DNA of 64,000 nucleotides from Rhizodiscina lignyota (GCA_010015805.1 ML978130.1:186001-250000); one strand, 5' to 3'; positions 45,913-57,493 are shown, counted from the first letter of the stretch. Numbers and translations are program-made. The notes: generated by a model from the sequence alone, not told the origin.

Positions 45913-46980
45913 TCATACACTCCAAGCCTCTGGTTGACCAATCCTAAGAATACCACCCTCGCGCAGCTCCGCTAACCTCCTCCTCATTACGGTCGTGAAG
46001 TCATCCAAAACCATCCCCTGCCCTCTCCTCAGCGCAAGCAGGGCCCCAGCAGCTCGCAGCTCCTCCACCGTTCCATCAGTCGCTGGATTCGGTGATCTTG
46101 GCGGCGGACCAGGTCGTCGTGCATCTCCTGCGACATGCGTTATGGGCAGAGCGGGACCATCATAACTCGATGGGGCCAGATCAGGGAGCGAAGAGTCGGT
46201 GCTGGCCTCATCGTCATCTTCAGTCTGGGTAGTTTCGGTTGGGTCCGCGTCTGACTCTAGAGATGGGAGGAGGAGCTGCAGTTGGCGTCGACGCTCCGCC
46301 CTTTCAACAAAGCTCTGATATGCATAATGTGCCTCAAAGCGGCGCCAGGCCGCAGTTGCTTCATCTCTCAGCTGCTGCAGTATTATACGACGCTGTGCTC
46401 CCGCTTCTACACCACTTGTCGACGGACGTGATCGCTGCACGCTTCTGCCATGGACGCCAGACACTGAGCCATTGGTTTGAGTGCTAGTGGAAGGAGGTCG
46501 AACTGCCGGCGCAAGACCATCAGGAGTAGCAGGCAGCGCGGGCGTGCCAAAGAAGCCGAAGCTGCCATTGTAAGCGTCGCTCAGAGCGAAGATGTTGAAT
46601 CTGCTGCCGTTCGACACGCTTCTGTTCCATGGCCCAATATGAGAGGTAGTTCGGACTGACGCGTTGTTGAACTCGGGGCTGTCATTCGAGCGCGGCTGAG
46701 CCGCTCCAACGGAGGGCTGAAGGCTTCTGCCACCCAAGCGTAGGAATCGTGGCGAGGGGAATGGCGAGGGATACGGAACCATATCGAGAGGCGCGCCGTG
46801 TGAGCGATATCCGCTATGTGTATCGTTGTCGGGTTCTTTTGAAGCGCTGTCGCTGCCGGAGGAAGGTCCAGGATTCGACCTCGTCTCCCTTTGGCCGTCT
46901 TTATCAGATCTATAATGTACAACAAGTTCAGTAAGACGTAAAAACAAAGAGCCATTAAGTTCGAGAGCGTGGATCATCAT
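45913..46980 (-). CDS. largely disordered conserved hypothetical protein
   Basis: An open frame of 355 residues starts with tandem ATGs at 46980. It is rich in Ser, Pro, Arg and Asp. One ordered helix near residues 200-245 (RRIILQQLRDEATAAWRRFEA, then YQSFVERAERRRQLQLLL) is likely a coiled coil, and the C-terminus is helical (VEELRAAGALLALRR, MVLDDFTTVMRRRLAEL). There are no membrane spans. The first ~25 residues are less convincing, and a possible acceptor (ACATTATAG ending at 46911) suggests an unseen upstream exon. Function unknown. Confidence 0.6.
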   Translation of the reverse strand: MMIHALELNGSLFLRLTELVVHYRSDKDGQRETRSNPGPSSGSDSASKEPDNDTHSGYRSHGAPLDMVPYPSPFPSPRFLRLGGRSLQPSVGAAQPRSNDSPEFNNASVRTTSHIGPWNRSVSNGSRFNIFALSDAYNGSFGFFGTPALPATPDGLAPAVRPPSTSTQTNGSVSGVHGRSVQRSRPSTSGVEAGAQRRIILQQLRDEATAAWRRFEAHYAYQSFVERAERRRQLQLLLPSLESDADPTETTQTEDDDEASTDSSLPDLAPSSYDGPALPITHVAGDARRPGPPPRSPNPATDGTVEELRAAGALLALRRGQGMVLDDFTTVMRRRLAELREGGILRIGQPEAWSV

Positions 46981-47233
46981 GAATCAGTGGGGCACGATTA
47001 GTGATCCAACAGGGTGGCTATTCTTCTTCGACTACTTGACAAGTAGGCTAAACACCTCCGTTCGCTGTGCCAATGTGTAATTGTGCAGAGAGGTGTGAAT
47101 CAGGTATCTCGAGTCCTGCGCTTTCGGTGCTGTCTATGTACTCAAACAAATCAGGGTTTTGCGGAGAGAGATCTAAGCTTTTGCTTTGCTTCCTTTCGCT
47201 GTGCACGCCAGGAAATTTATGCAGAAGAAAACT

Positions 47234-49808
47234 CTACCGTGAAAAGCCATTTGATGAAGCCGAAGCCGGCGGTTGTCCTTGTCCGCGCGCAACAGGCACC
47301 GTATACGACATCTTCGACCATCTGTATGTAGATCTGAGTCAGTAAAACCGTGCGAGTTTGATTTCTGTCGGTGAATAGCTGGGAGAAAGCTTACATTCGC
47401 ACAACGGCGTCGTCGCCAGCCGATGCGAACATGGCTGGGTCTGTTGGATGCCACGCGACAGTGTTAACGCAGCCTGGCCTATGCGCCTCTAATGCTTCTA
47501 CTAGTTGTCCATTTGTTCGCCAGATATAGATCCGCGAGTCTATGATTCATTAGAAGCCGAACTCGGATTAGCACGCTTTGGGAGCACCCACCTTCACTGC
47601 CGCTCACGACAAACGTCTCCTGTGCGCCACCAAATGCGTTCCTGATCATGAACTGCGTCTGCTTGTGTCCTTCAAACACTTGCAGCACCTCACCCGTATC
47701 GATACTCATCATCTTGATCTTGTTCTCGTTCATGCCGACAAGCATTCGCATCGAGTCTCTCGATATATAGACACTCGTAAGCCTTTCGTCGTCCATTGGA
47801 TGCTCGGCGAGCCTTGCCCTCATGGGCATGGCCAGATCGTACACCAGGATCTTTGATGCGAGAAGCGCCACTAGTCTTGATCCATCGGGCGATATTGCGA
47901 TATCATAGACACGGAGATTATCCTCTTTCCATGAGTAGATCTTTTCGAGTCGATTTGCGTCGTAGAGAATAAGTGGGGCCTCTGAATCTTGTGATGCGAC
48001 GACGAAAGAGGTGCCAGAAGGGCTCCAAGCAGCTGCAGTAACGGCATAGGTGAAATGTTGAAGGACCCCAATATGGTCGCCAGTCTAGATAAATGTTAAT
48101 GTGACGCGCCTTTCAATGTTGATGGAGACCGCTTACTTCAGTATCCCAGACGATGGCGGTGTTGTCTTGCTCCTTGCCACAACTGATCAGTCTCTTGCTA
48201 TCCGGACTCCATGCGAGATAGCAGACACCAGCAGAATGACGCTCGAGTTTGTGCAGTATGTCGAACTTGGGCACGCTATAGATGATGATTACAGCGTCCT
48301 TCCCAGTCGTCGCAAGCATGGTACCGTCAGGTGAGAAAGCCAAGAACCAGACTTCATCTTGGTGGTCCTTGAGATTGAGGATGGTCTTGAGGGGGAATTC
48401 GTCTCGCGCACAGGTATGATCGACAAAGAGAGAAGGGGATTCGGACGTGTTGTGGTAGAGGCAGTTCTGGATCCAGCTCGACTTGACTTCGTCAAGCAAA
48501 GTAGCTAATCGGTGCTCGGGAAGCATAACCGTTGGTGAAATGCAGCCTGAACCGAAAGAACACTTAGCACCTGTAAAAATATCCTAATGGTGATAATTGG
48601 GAATACTCACGTGACAGGTCTGAAAGTAACAGGTTTCGGGATTGGCCTGCTGCACCATCCCAATTCGCTTGACCTCTAAGGTCGTCGGCTGATTGACACA
48701 TCATGAGACTTTCGACATGTTAGCAGAGTACACCATCTGGGCTGGTCGATACATACCTTGACAGGGCATGAAGCCTTCCGGTATCGTGGCGTAGAGGCGT
48801 GAGCTCCTCTCGAAGAACGTGCAATGCTCCCGCAAGATCCCTCTGCTCGAGAAGCTCAAGGTATTTCTGCTGCCGCATCATGAACAGCATCTCACTCTTC
48901 ATGGCGCCATTTGCAAGTGGTAGCCCCTTCTGATAGCCTATTTCTCTCCATGAGCTTCTTGGCCCCTTTGCTCTTTTGCTATCAAATATGGACATGCCTT
49001 TACTACTGTCGAGCATCGACATTGTCTCTGTGTCTGCAGCGCCTGCATCCTCTTCACCTCCTGTGCCGAACAGAAGTAGTTCTGCGGTTGGCCAGTCTCC
49101 ATCTAGAACTGCTTGTCGGAAGGCCGCAGCACTCGGCTGTTCCAGCTCGAGGCCACTCTCTCGGCATAACTGCTTCGCCGCACTGGGAAATCCAAGGTCC
49201 GCCAAGCTTTGTATTAATATGCGTGTGACCTCCTTCTTGTTGTGACCCTGCCATACTTCATCATCGCCCACTGTGGTGCCGTTAGCGACGGAAGCGTTGC
49301 TATCGGATTTGCTGTGGCCGTTTGCTTGACCATTTGTGAACTTGACAGGTGAGACTCCGTTGGACGAACCGTTTGATGCTGCGTGAGTAGGTGAGGCTGG
49401 TTGTCTGGGTGAATTTGTGTCGAGACGCATATCGGATCCTCGTCTGCGCTTTGGGGGAGGTTGTGAGGGGCCTTGACGGCCGGAGATAGATTCGGGACTC
49501 TCTTCTGTGGGGAGCCACTGGCGACGGAGCTCTTCTTGTTCTGTGGAAGAGCTACGTCTGCGCTTCGCCGTTGTGAGGTTGGGCTCGTGCGCGTTGTAGT
49601 TGTGCGAGTCTGGTCGTTCGTCGAGGGACTGAAGAGCGTGGGTAGAAGTGGAATCGGGCGGTGCAGGTCGGGCAGAGGGTTCTTGGGAAGTAGAAGGTCG
49701 GGAGGGCGTAGTGGCTGGGCGGTCGGAGGCGAATGGGGTGGGTGTGTTGTTTGCAGTTGCGTCTGCCAGGTCGAAGACTGGCGTCACTGTTGTGAGATTT
49801 AGTAGCAA
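47234..49808 (-). CDS. GID7: GID7/WDR26-like WD40 protein of the GID E3 ligase
   Basis: Six exons: 49808-48757 (5' end unresolved), 48708-48611, 48546-48137, 48084-47592, 47539-47395 and 47333-47234. The introns of 48, 64, 52, 52 and 61 bases keep frame, giving about 765 residues. After a disordered basic N-terminus comes a LisH-like helix pair (EVTRILIQSLADLGFPSAAKQ) and a CTLH region (AFRQAVLDGDWPTAELLLFG). The family segment SADDLRGQANWDGAAGQSR follows, then VMLPEHRLATLLDEVKSSWI and a WD40 propeller (e.g. LAWSPDSKRLISCG, VAWHPTDPAMFASAGDD). In yeast, Gid7 is a scaffold of the GID/CTLH ubiquitin ligase that removes gluconeogenic enzymes. The start given here is a TTG that opens the frame; no in-frame ATG precedes a conserved part, so a 5' exon is probably missing. 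Confidence 0.85.
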
Positions 49809-50898
49809 CTGCGTAGCTGAAGGCCTTGGTGTCTTGGGTCCAGCCCGCGAGGTTCTGTCCCCAAGACCAAGGCTGTAGCTGACGCACTAGCTTAGACAAC
49901 TCCTGCTGCGGAGGACGCGACGTCTCCGGGCCAGATTCGAAGCTGGTTGGCGAAGTGGATTTCGGTAGGCCGTTGGGTTGACGTCTAGGAACGGCCCCGC
50001 CGCGGATATGCTAAGCAGGCGCGAGGAAAGGAAGAAGAAAAGACAAGATCTGAAATCTGGAGGATTTACCAAGAAGATCAGATGGTAGGAAGCGTGTACG
50101 AGCGAATCTGCACGCGTGCAGCAGGAGTGGGATGCTGTAGGTGCTGGAGGCAAGCGTGGAGAGTGATGGAAGTGGTCGACTTTAGCTCACAGCGGCTTCC
50201 GAAGCGACGTCAAGCATCTCCAATCGATGTGCCAAGGCCGCGACGTCAACAAAGAAGTGGCTTCCGTGGAAAGCGCAGGGCGTGACTGCCTGTCTCTCCA
50301 GAATACCGACGTTTGCTTCTAATTTGATTGCAGCGGCGGCTCGAATATTCACGTCGTGGCGCCTCGTGCTGGACAGCGTGTCTGCGCGGGCAATGCTCGG
50401 CCCACCAGTCAATCAAGATCAAGTCACCCGGTACGAGCACATGCCCAACTCCGCTAGCGGACTCTCCAATGCCCCACGATAAGACTGTGATAATGCCTGA
50501 CCAAGCAATATTGTGGCGAGCCGTTGTCAAGAGCGCGGGGCTGACTGTCTGTCTCGAGCGTGACCAAATACAGGGCCACCAGGCAAGCGGTCGTTGGCGC
50601 CCAGGCACGAGCAGCTCAAGGTATGCGAGACTATCTCTGAAGGCTCACCTGTACTTTCTTCGGAGTACACTAGGTGATCCTGAATTATTATAACTAATTA
50701 ATCATAGACGCTACATACTGTTGCCGCCGGTTTTATTGTCGCCTTCACCAGCGGGCCGTGCCGACTTGAACTGGGATGCCCTTATCTGAAGCGTGCTGTT
50801 TGCCATGAGGTAGTTCAAGACACGCTCCATGGATTCCATCAAAGCGGTTGATGTGGACCTTCGATTTTATGGTACAATAGTCCTACACGAGATATACA
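49809..50898. other. upstream region of the GID7-like gene with a spliced-leader-like intron
   Basis: On the minus strand a GTAAAT donor is followed by a long pyrimidine tract (TCTTTTCTTCTTCCTTTCC) and TGCTTAG near 50010-50070, a good intron candidate in the 5' leader. The segment 50160-50900 holds no supported gene and separates this from the 3' end of the Mmc1-like gene. Confidence 0.4.
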
Positions 50899-52959
50899 CT
50901 ACTGTCTCAACTCTTTCAATGCCTCCCCCACCCTCTCAACCGCTTCTCTAGCGAGTTTCCTATCCCTCACATCCTCACTCTCGACTACTCTCACCGTCTT
51001 CGCACTCTCCAGAACCCTAGCAATGCTGTCTTCGACACCCTTAAGACACACTCTCCCTTCTTCTCTCACATCACCCTCCCACTGCTCTCTTTTACCCTCC
51101 CATCGCCGCTGCAGCCTTCGCAGCGCCCAAACGCTGCCCAGAGCTGCGACGCTCGCAGCTTCAAGCACGCTAAATGAGGAGGAGAGCCAGAGGAGTGCGG
51201 AAAGCGCAGATGAGAGGGAGACGGTAGAGAGGGACTCGAGGAGGAGGCGCTGTGCTGTGGCCTGTAGTCCGGGGACGGTTTCGGATGAGAGCCTTTCACG
51301 GGCGTTGGAGATTTGTAACAATAGAATACCCTTTTCCTCTGGTAATGGCTTAGACACGCCTGCCTCTGCAGTAGACGCGGCCGATTGATCGTTGCGACCC
51401 TCGTCAACAGGCGGAGGGATGATCTTCGCTACATCGACGTCCGGAAGCAATCCTGCCTCTTCAATCCTGCCCATGAGCCACAATCCGCTCTTCTCGGCCT
51501 TCGGTAGCCACCTCCTCTCAAGCACCTCCTCTGCGACCATCGTGACATCGTCGACACGCCAGAGCAGCTTCCACCAGCCGATCTTATGCCAATTCTTGCT
51601 CGCAAACGCTTCGTCCAGGACATCTCTTAGCTCCGTGTGTGCCTTGCGTGACCAGTCTCTCAACGCTATTTCCAGGGTGTTGACTGTTGTTGGTGGTGTC
51701 GTTGACGAAAGACGTGCTGAGAGCTGTGCGGCTGTCGCGGCGTTGAGTGACGCAGACGCAGAAGAGGCAAGATGTGAAATCAAATCCCGTAGCACTGGTT
51801 TTAATGCCGAATTCCCAGTTGTCTCTTCCGCAGGCGCGCCATTGATCAGCCATTGGTGCAGAATCGGCACGCCGCTATGCAGCCATTTCCTCTCATACTC
51901 CGTCGCGAACTCCGTGCTCTTTCTGAACTTGTCGAGTGCATCGCCTGCCTTGCCTACATCTAGCGCCACTATCCCGTCCCGGAGTGCCTCCTCTTGCGTC
52001 TGCGGCACCTCAGAACCAGGCATGTCGACTGCAAAGCCCACCATCCCATCCTCTCCCTGAGAACCATTTCCTCCACCCATAAATCTTCCAAACGCGACAG
52101 AACTACCCAATCCTTCCCCCAACACAAGAGCCTTATGCACTGGATACCGCACCATTGTGACCATCCCACTTGCTCCAGCCTCCAGAGTGGGCACAAGCAG
52201 CGCATCGCTCGGCCTATCCATCTCATCCTGCGCCAATTGAACCGCCACATCCACACTAATCCCCGACACCAGAATCTCGATATTATGCCTCTTCAACAGC
52301 GTCGAGGGCACCGCGATCTCGGTGTACAGCTGGCTTCTACCGTGCAGCACGCCCGCGTCTTGCGCGCCCTCTTCACCGTACTTCAGCAGCACCGCACCAC
52401 TGTCTGTCCTAGCTATTCCATGCATGACTTCATCCTCCCACTTCCCTTTATCTGCCAGTGGATCCGCGAGCAGCGCCCTCGCCAATTTCCTCGCTGTGTC
52501 TTGCCGTCCGAGCCCTAGTATCGCGATGCGCACCACGGCACCGTCACCTTTAGGGGGTTCAAGACCCCGCAGCGCGAGAGACAATTGACTCAAGTTGACA
52601 TACTCCGGTGCTTTAGTCTTCAGATCCTCAAGTGCAGCATGCAGTTCGCGGAACTGCGGCGGAGTGGTCGACGGAGCATTGATCGCGTTCGTCGCCGCGG
52701 AGGTTGTAATCCTCGCGCTCCGCCATTGAGGGGTATAAGAATTCCTCGGACTCCATCGTTCGGAAAGGCGCCCAGGTGGTGTTGCATAGGATTTATTCGC
52801 GGACGATATTGGACGTCGCAAGGCACTCGTGGAGCTCCACTGCCTCCGCGCAGGGCGCGAGAGCCGCCAATGCGCGCATGAAGGGCAGAAGAAGAGCTCC
52901 GAGAAACTCTTCTCGAAGGATTGGAGCGATCGCAGCGGCACGCGGGGTCGTTGAGACAT
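50899..52959 (-). CDS. Mmc1-type mitochondrial inner-membrane protein
   Basis: A single exon encodes 686 residues from ATG 52959; ATG 53064 would add 35. The preferred start gives a classic mitochondrial presequence (MSQRPRVPLRSL, then WRLSRPARRQWSSTSALRRP). A conserved N-terminal domain begins at FRELHAALEDLKTKAPEY and holds VRIAILGLGRQDTARKLARALLADP, resembling a degenerate P-loop. Helical repeats follow (SRKAHTELRDVLDEAF, WWKLLWRVDDV). Near the C-terminus two hydrophobic stretches (LSTVSLSSALSALLWLSSSF, LEAASVAALGSVWAL) could enter the inner membrane, followed by a charged coiled coil. I recognise it as the fungal Mmc1-like family, proposed to be a divergent dynamin-related inner-membrane protein; that role is from recollection of the family and not evident from sequence. 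Confidence 0.7.
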   Translation of the reverse strand: MSQRPRVPLRSLQSFEKSFSELFFCPSCAHWRLSRPARRQWSSTSALRRPISSANKSYATPPGRLSERWSPRNSYTPQWRSARITTSAATNAINAPSTTPPQFRELHAALEDLKTKAPEYVNLSQLSLALRGLEPPKGDGAVVRIAILGLGRQDTARKLARALLADPLADKGKWEDEVMHGIARTDSGAVLLKYGEEGAQDAGVLHGRSQLYTEIAVPSTLLKRHNIEILVSGISVDVAVQLAQDEMDRPSDALLVPTLEAGASGMVTMVRYPVHKALVLGEGLGSSVAFGRFMGGGNGSQGEDGMVGFAVDMPGSEVPQTQEEALRDGIVALDVGKAGDALDKFRKSTEFATEYERKWLHSGVPILHQWLINGAPAEETTGNSALKPVLRDLISHLASSASASLNAATAAQLSARLSSTTPPTTVNTLEIALRDWSRKAHTELRDVLDEAFASKNWHKIGWWKLLWRVDDVTMVAEEVLERRWLPKAEKSGLWLMGRIEEAGLLPDVDVAKIIPPPVDEGRNDQSAASTAEAGVSKPLPEEKGILLLQISNARERLSSETVPGLQATAQRLLLESLSTVSLSSALSALLWLSSSFSVLEAASVAALGSVWALRRLQRRWEGKREQWEGDVREEGRVCLKGVEDSIARVLESAKTVRVVESEDVRDRKLAREAVERVGEALKELRQ

Positions 52960-53467
52960 TCGGTTGTTGTCTTGAAGTTCGCAAGGTGGAGCTTGAGGTT
53001 TGCGGCGAAAATGCTTGGTTTTCGGCCGCCGAGAAGGCGGGCGGAGTGAGCTCATGCCCTCCATCACAAGCAATTTTATAGTAGCAATTTTTATGGACGC
53101 AGACAAAGTGCATGACCGTCAACATTACATTCATTTGAACTTTGAGCTTCCTATCGACGTGATTTTCCATGACGTCTAACGGATATCACAAACGATTCAC
53201 AAAGGAGAGAGAAGAAAAGAGTTTCCAGTTTCCCATCGACCTCGGATGCGCCGCCTGCCTATAGAAGACATGAGACGAGCATATATGCGACGAACCCGCT
53301 CGCACCATTTTTCCATTCCTTAAACTCGCAAATGGCAGTCCGCCACCAAAAGTTCACTCCTGTGAGACTCCTCATTCTGCCGTCAGATGCCCTCGCTACC
53401 TAAAGTAGTCTCAGCGGCTTCGTCACGAATAAATCGTTCTTCCCGGACTCGCTCGTGCTCGTTGGAG
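52960..53467. other. intergenic
   Basis: About 500 bases between the Mmc1-like gene and the 3' end of calcineurin A, both on the minus strand. It includes the possible extended N-terminus of the former. Nothing else was seen. Confidence 0.5.
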
Positions 53468-55426
53468 TTACCGCCTCCCCTTGCCGGCTCCTGAGGACCT
53501 GTACGATAAGGTTAGTATCGCAAACAGCCAGCAAACCGTGTAGTCTGAAGGAAACTCACATGCTGATTCTCCTCGCCACCGTTGCCAATCCCGTATCGTT
53601 CTCGGCCTCCTTGGTAGCCTTCTCAAGCGCCTTCTCTCTGCCCTCCTCGCTCATCTTCCTCACCTCATCCTGACTTGGCGGCAGCCTCTCATTCTGCAGA
53701 TCGACCTTCCTCGCGTCCTCAAAGCTATGGATCGCTTGCTTGATACCCTCCGCACCGAGCATGAGCGTACCGGCAGGTAAACGGCCACCGGAAGCAGTCT
53801 TGAGCTCCGTGACACGTTCCGATTCTTCACGCAGAACTTGGAAAACGCGAGACAGGCGGCCGATGGCGAGGATCTTGTTCTTGATGGCACGGCGCTTGAA
53901 CTCGGTGGATTCGGGGTCCATGTTGGAAAGAGGAGGGGACGAAGGACCAGAGGTGACGGATGAGGGGGTATCGTCTTCGAGCTCCTCCTTTGAGCAGGTG
54001 TTGAGAATGGCGATGAGCATGTCGGTAATCTTCTCGCCGACGAAGGGGAGAGACCAGGTGAAGACGTCCATGAAGTTGGGAAGCCAGTACGGGTGGGGTG
54101 TGCAGTCTGTTGCTATGTTAATAGATCTTCCTCTCAATGTGATTTTATCCAACATGTAACTTACTGAACTGCCTGATGTTCATGACATTGTTCTCGTACT
54201 TGAGCACTGCGGCCTTGTTGTTGTAGACATCGAGGTAATTCGGCGCACTGAAGATGGTCATGACGCTGGGGAATCCGGTCGTCCTCGTCTTGCGGTACAT
54301 GCGATAGCCGGCATCTTGGGCCTCGTGCGCGCGTATTATTGACAGGAGATTGTTCTTCTCGAGAAAAGCGCATGCCGCTGGATAAGAGAAAAAGTACGAG
54401 CAACCTCGGACATGGTTGTGGAGGAAGAACTCGTTCGTCTTCTCTTGTCCAAACTCCTCCAGCGGGTCGGCCCACAAGATATCGCACATTAAGCCCTGGG
54501 TGGGCGGCTCGCGGAAGCGGTTGATCTATGATTGGTCAGATCGTGTAAATCAGATTCTTCGGATACCTCACAGTCTTGATGTCTTCTAGAGTGTGGAGCT
54601 CCGGGCTAAGGCCGCCGTGAATGCACAAGAACTGCTTATTCATAACTGCTGCGAGGGGCAACGCGCAGAACGACTCCATGCACGCCTCGTAGATCTCCTC
54701 ACTGTACTTGTGCTTGCACTCGAGCTTGAAGGTGAAGTAGTCCGTCAAATGTCGGCATTCATGGTTGCCTCGAAGGAGCCAGAGAGTATTCGGGTACCAG
54801 ATCTTCAAGCACCAGATGTATAGAACGCACTGCAACATGTCAGCATTGCTTCGTGCGCACTGTTTGGTGCTCGTACCTCGATGCTGAAGTATCCACGGTC
54901 CACGTAATCTCCGAGGAACAGGTATCTCGTCTCTGCTGGATCGCCACCGACCTCGAAGAGCTTCATCAGGTCGTAATATTGACCATGAACATCTCCACAC
55001 ACCGTTATCGGCGCATCCATCTCCAACAGATTCGGCTCCGCGCGCAGCAACTCTGTTCCCTTGCGAATGATCCATAGCGCTTGTTCTTCCTTGAGTCGGC
55101 CTTCACGATAGAAATGCTGCTTGAGGAATTGGATGTTCGGCTTTGTTCGATCTTGTGGGGACCAAAACTGCTCGTCTGTGGGCGTGTTGAAGGCCGGGGC
55201 TTGCACATCTGATTTGTCATGCGGTTAGTGACGTTGTCCTTGTTTGAATAGAAGTAGACTCGTTGAAAATACCTTTGCATACTCGGTCGAGCGTGTTCAC
55301 TTGAGTGCCATCTTCCATGGTATGTAGGGTGAAGTCGATTTCAGGCACAGGCTTCTTTTCGTTGACCGCTCGAATCGCGGTGTCGAAATACTGCGACTGG
55401 TCAACGGGGGACTTAGCTCCCTCCAT
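53468..55426 (-). CDS. cnaA: calcineurin catalytic subunit A (PP2B)
   Basis: Six exons: 55426-55273, 55208-54877, 54829-54572, 54525-54165, 54106-53560 and 53498-53468. The introns of 64, 47, 46, 58 and 61 bases keep phase, giving 560 residues. Metal-binding phosphatase motifs are GDVHG (123-127), GDYVDRG (151-157) and RGNHE (182-186). The calcineurin-B-binding helix follows the catalytic core ([21 protein letters not shown]). The calmodulin-binding helix is [20 protein letters not shown]. The autoinhibitory part lies in the C-terminal 120 residues. The last exon adds only 10 codons (SSGAGKGRR). It is the Ca2+/calmodulin-dependent Ser/Thr phosphatase that dephosphorylates Crz1-type factors and is needed for growth, stress tolerance and virulence in fungi. 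Confidence 0.98.
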
Positions 55427-56320
55427 TTTGAAGGTAAAGTGTTCAGGTCGTATGTGGCGTCAAGACTGAAGCTTGTTTCATGCGCTGAAGGTGCTGATTG
55501 TGTGATGTTCCAGGCGCGTCCTGAACTTGAGCTCCTTCAAGTGGCGGAGAGGGGCAGCAGGCGAGCTTGTCAAGGCTGGCACCAACGTCGAAACAGTTTT
55601 GGGTGAACGTAGTCAGTAGGATTCCAGGCGAGGGGTATAGAAATGTGGCAGGAGCTCGGGTCGGAAGTTCAATGACAATTCTGCGTGTGGCGTGCAAGAT
55701 GAAGGGGCGGAAAGCGATCGCGTATTTGCTCCAGGGGGTCGGTATTAGTGGGTGGAGGGGTCCAGACAGTCGCGACGAGCTGATACAGCACACGTGGTGG
55801 TGCCCAAGGCTCCAGGTAAGCTTGAGGAGAAGAGGTTGTTTGCGTGAAAATAAGTGTGTGGCGGGGCCTTAGGAACCATTCGAGTGATACTTGGGCAGCC
55901 TAAGTAGGCTGGTGCTGGTGGAGTACAATATGTGCGGCTGAGAATTAGCCGTGCTATGATGCTCTACCTCGCGGCTATCTTGCTCTACCGCGCGGCTATC
56001 TTGGTCGTGTGCCTCCGCGGTGGGCTTGGAAGGAGTCTCCCATAATGGTGGTCTAGAATGGGAGCCATGAATTCTTCATATATGGCGAAAAGCCACCATG
56101 TCTAAGCTCAATCGCTGTTTTTGGTATGTGCCAGGGGAAGCGTCAACTTTGAGTTCTATTCGTGACCTCATGCATGATCAGTGACGGGCATTTGCCGTAA
56201 TCGGCTGTATGCTCGCGCTTTCCACATATCTCCATATCTATTTCTCAATTGATTCATCTCGGTCGAACATACATAATTCTCCAGCATTCCTCATAAACAA
56301 GAAAGCAAAGACAAGCAACA
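55427..56320. promoter_or_regulatory. divergent promoter, calcineurin A and RidA-like gene
   Basis: 894 bases between two divergent genes, with no credible coding sequence. It holds a 21-bp direct repeat at 55961-56002 (listed separately). Confidence 0.45.
55961..56002. repeat. 21-bp direct repeat, two copies
   Basis: GCTCTACCTCGCGGCTATCTT at 55961-55981 is followed directly by a copy differing at one base (55982-56002). It lies in the upstream region shared by calcineurin A and the RidA-like gene. Confidence 0.85.
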
Positions 56321-56764
56321 ATGTCTGGAAGGCAAGCCGTCTTCGCCGACAAAGCACCGAAGCCGAACGGCAACTACAGCCATGTCGTCCGTTCTGGTGA
56401 TAAGCTATTCGTCTGTGGTTTCATGGGAGACGACCCGGTAACCGGGAAGATCGTAGAAGGAGGCGTCGAGGCTCAAACAGTATGTTACAAAAGACGTTGG
56501 TTTATCACGTTATACGATACTGAAGCAAGCGGATAGAGACAAGCCATCGAGAATATCAAAGCTTGCGTTGAAGCTGCTGGCTCTTCGTTGGATAAAGTCC
56601 TCTCGAGGCGCTTGTACATGACCGAGAGGGCTGAATTTCGCACCGTTGATGCTATTTGGGCTTCGTACATGAAAGAGCCGTATCCTGTGTCCACGCTGAT
56701 TGGAGTTACTTGGTTGGCGAAGGAGGGAGCAGTAATAGAGATTGAAGTCGTTGCAGAAGCATAG
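56321..56764 (+). CDS. RidA/YjgF-YER057c-UK114 family protein
   Basis: Exons 56321-56479 and 56537-56764 are joined by a 57-base intron (GTATGT donor, GGATAG acceptor), giving 128 residues, the standard family length. Typical features are YSHVVRSGDKLFVCGFMGDDP, TRQAIENIKACVEAAGSSLDKVL and the closing GAVIEIEVVA. In classical RidA the segment PARS carries the arginine that binds imine/enamine intermediates; here it reads YPVST (102-106), so that arginine is absent. Family members form trimers and hydrolyse reactive 2-aminoacrylate; yeast homologues are Hmf1 and Mmf1. There is no mitochondrial presequence, so it is likely cytosolic. Activity may differ from classical RidA. Confidence 0.92.
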
Positions 56765-57493
56765 AGATTTGAGATCACTTGTATGGGCCAATGATGTGGA
56801 TGCGAAGAATATCAGGGGAATGACTCTCTGTAAGAAATCGATAACCAGCGACTGAGATGGCAAAGGGGGTCGATTGAGCGGCCACCGAAGCCCAGAATGG
56901 AAAGAAATCGCCCCGAATTTGAGACAAATAACAGTGAAGGCAGCCTTCTACGATAGACATACGGATACATTCATTTCACTTGGCCTCTCGACAAATGATT
57001 GAAAGATGATATTCGCATGGAATCGTGAAGAAATCCAATGCAATCTCCGGGCGGCCCATCGACGCTGTCAACCCCAGGTTCCAACCCGCACTAGACCCTG
57101 GCGAGCTAGCGTTGCGAATGCAGGGCCAAAGTACGTGGGAGCTCCAGCCAGGCAGATGCTGATCACGAAAAATTTAGAGTCGAAAAAGGAACACCTTTCA
57201 CAAATTTCCGGATCACTGCGGCTTTTCGTCCTTTAAATTCGCTCTCACCTCCATCACTGCTTCCTCTCTCGAAGCCCACGCGACACGCTACGCACACCGC
57301 ACGTCATTACTTCGCGCCTCGACGCAATTACCTACCCTTGCCACAATTTTAGTGGGCGGCGCATATAGCTCCCTCCCAACAAACAACCCTTCACACAACG
57401 CGCTGCACGATTATTCGCGCTGCCGACGTCAACTGTTTTTGCGCCCTTGTCTCCTTTCTCAACAATATATAAACCCTCAGTCGAGTCGCAGCC
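56765..57493. other. intergenic
   Basis: 729 bases between the RidA-like gene and the NAP-family gene. The 3' half is CT- and A-rich leader. No gene is supported. Confidence 0.5.

Noticed and set aside
48911-49245. Frames antisense to the GID7-like gene
   Set aside because: Shadows of conserved coding sequence on the other strand.
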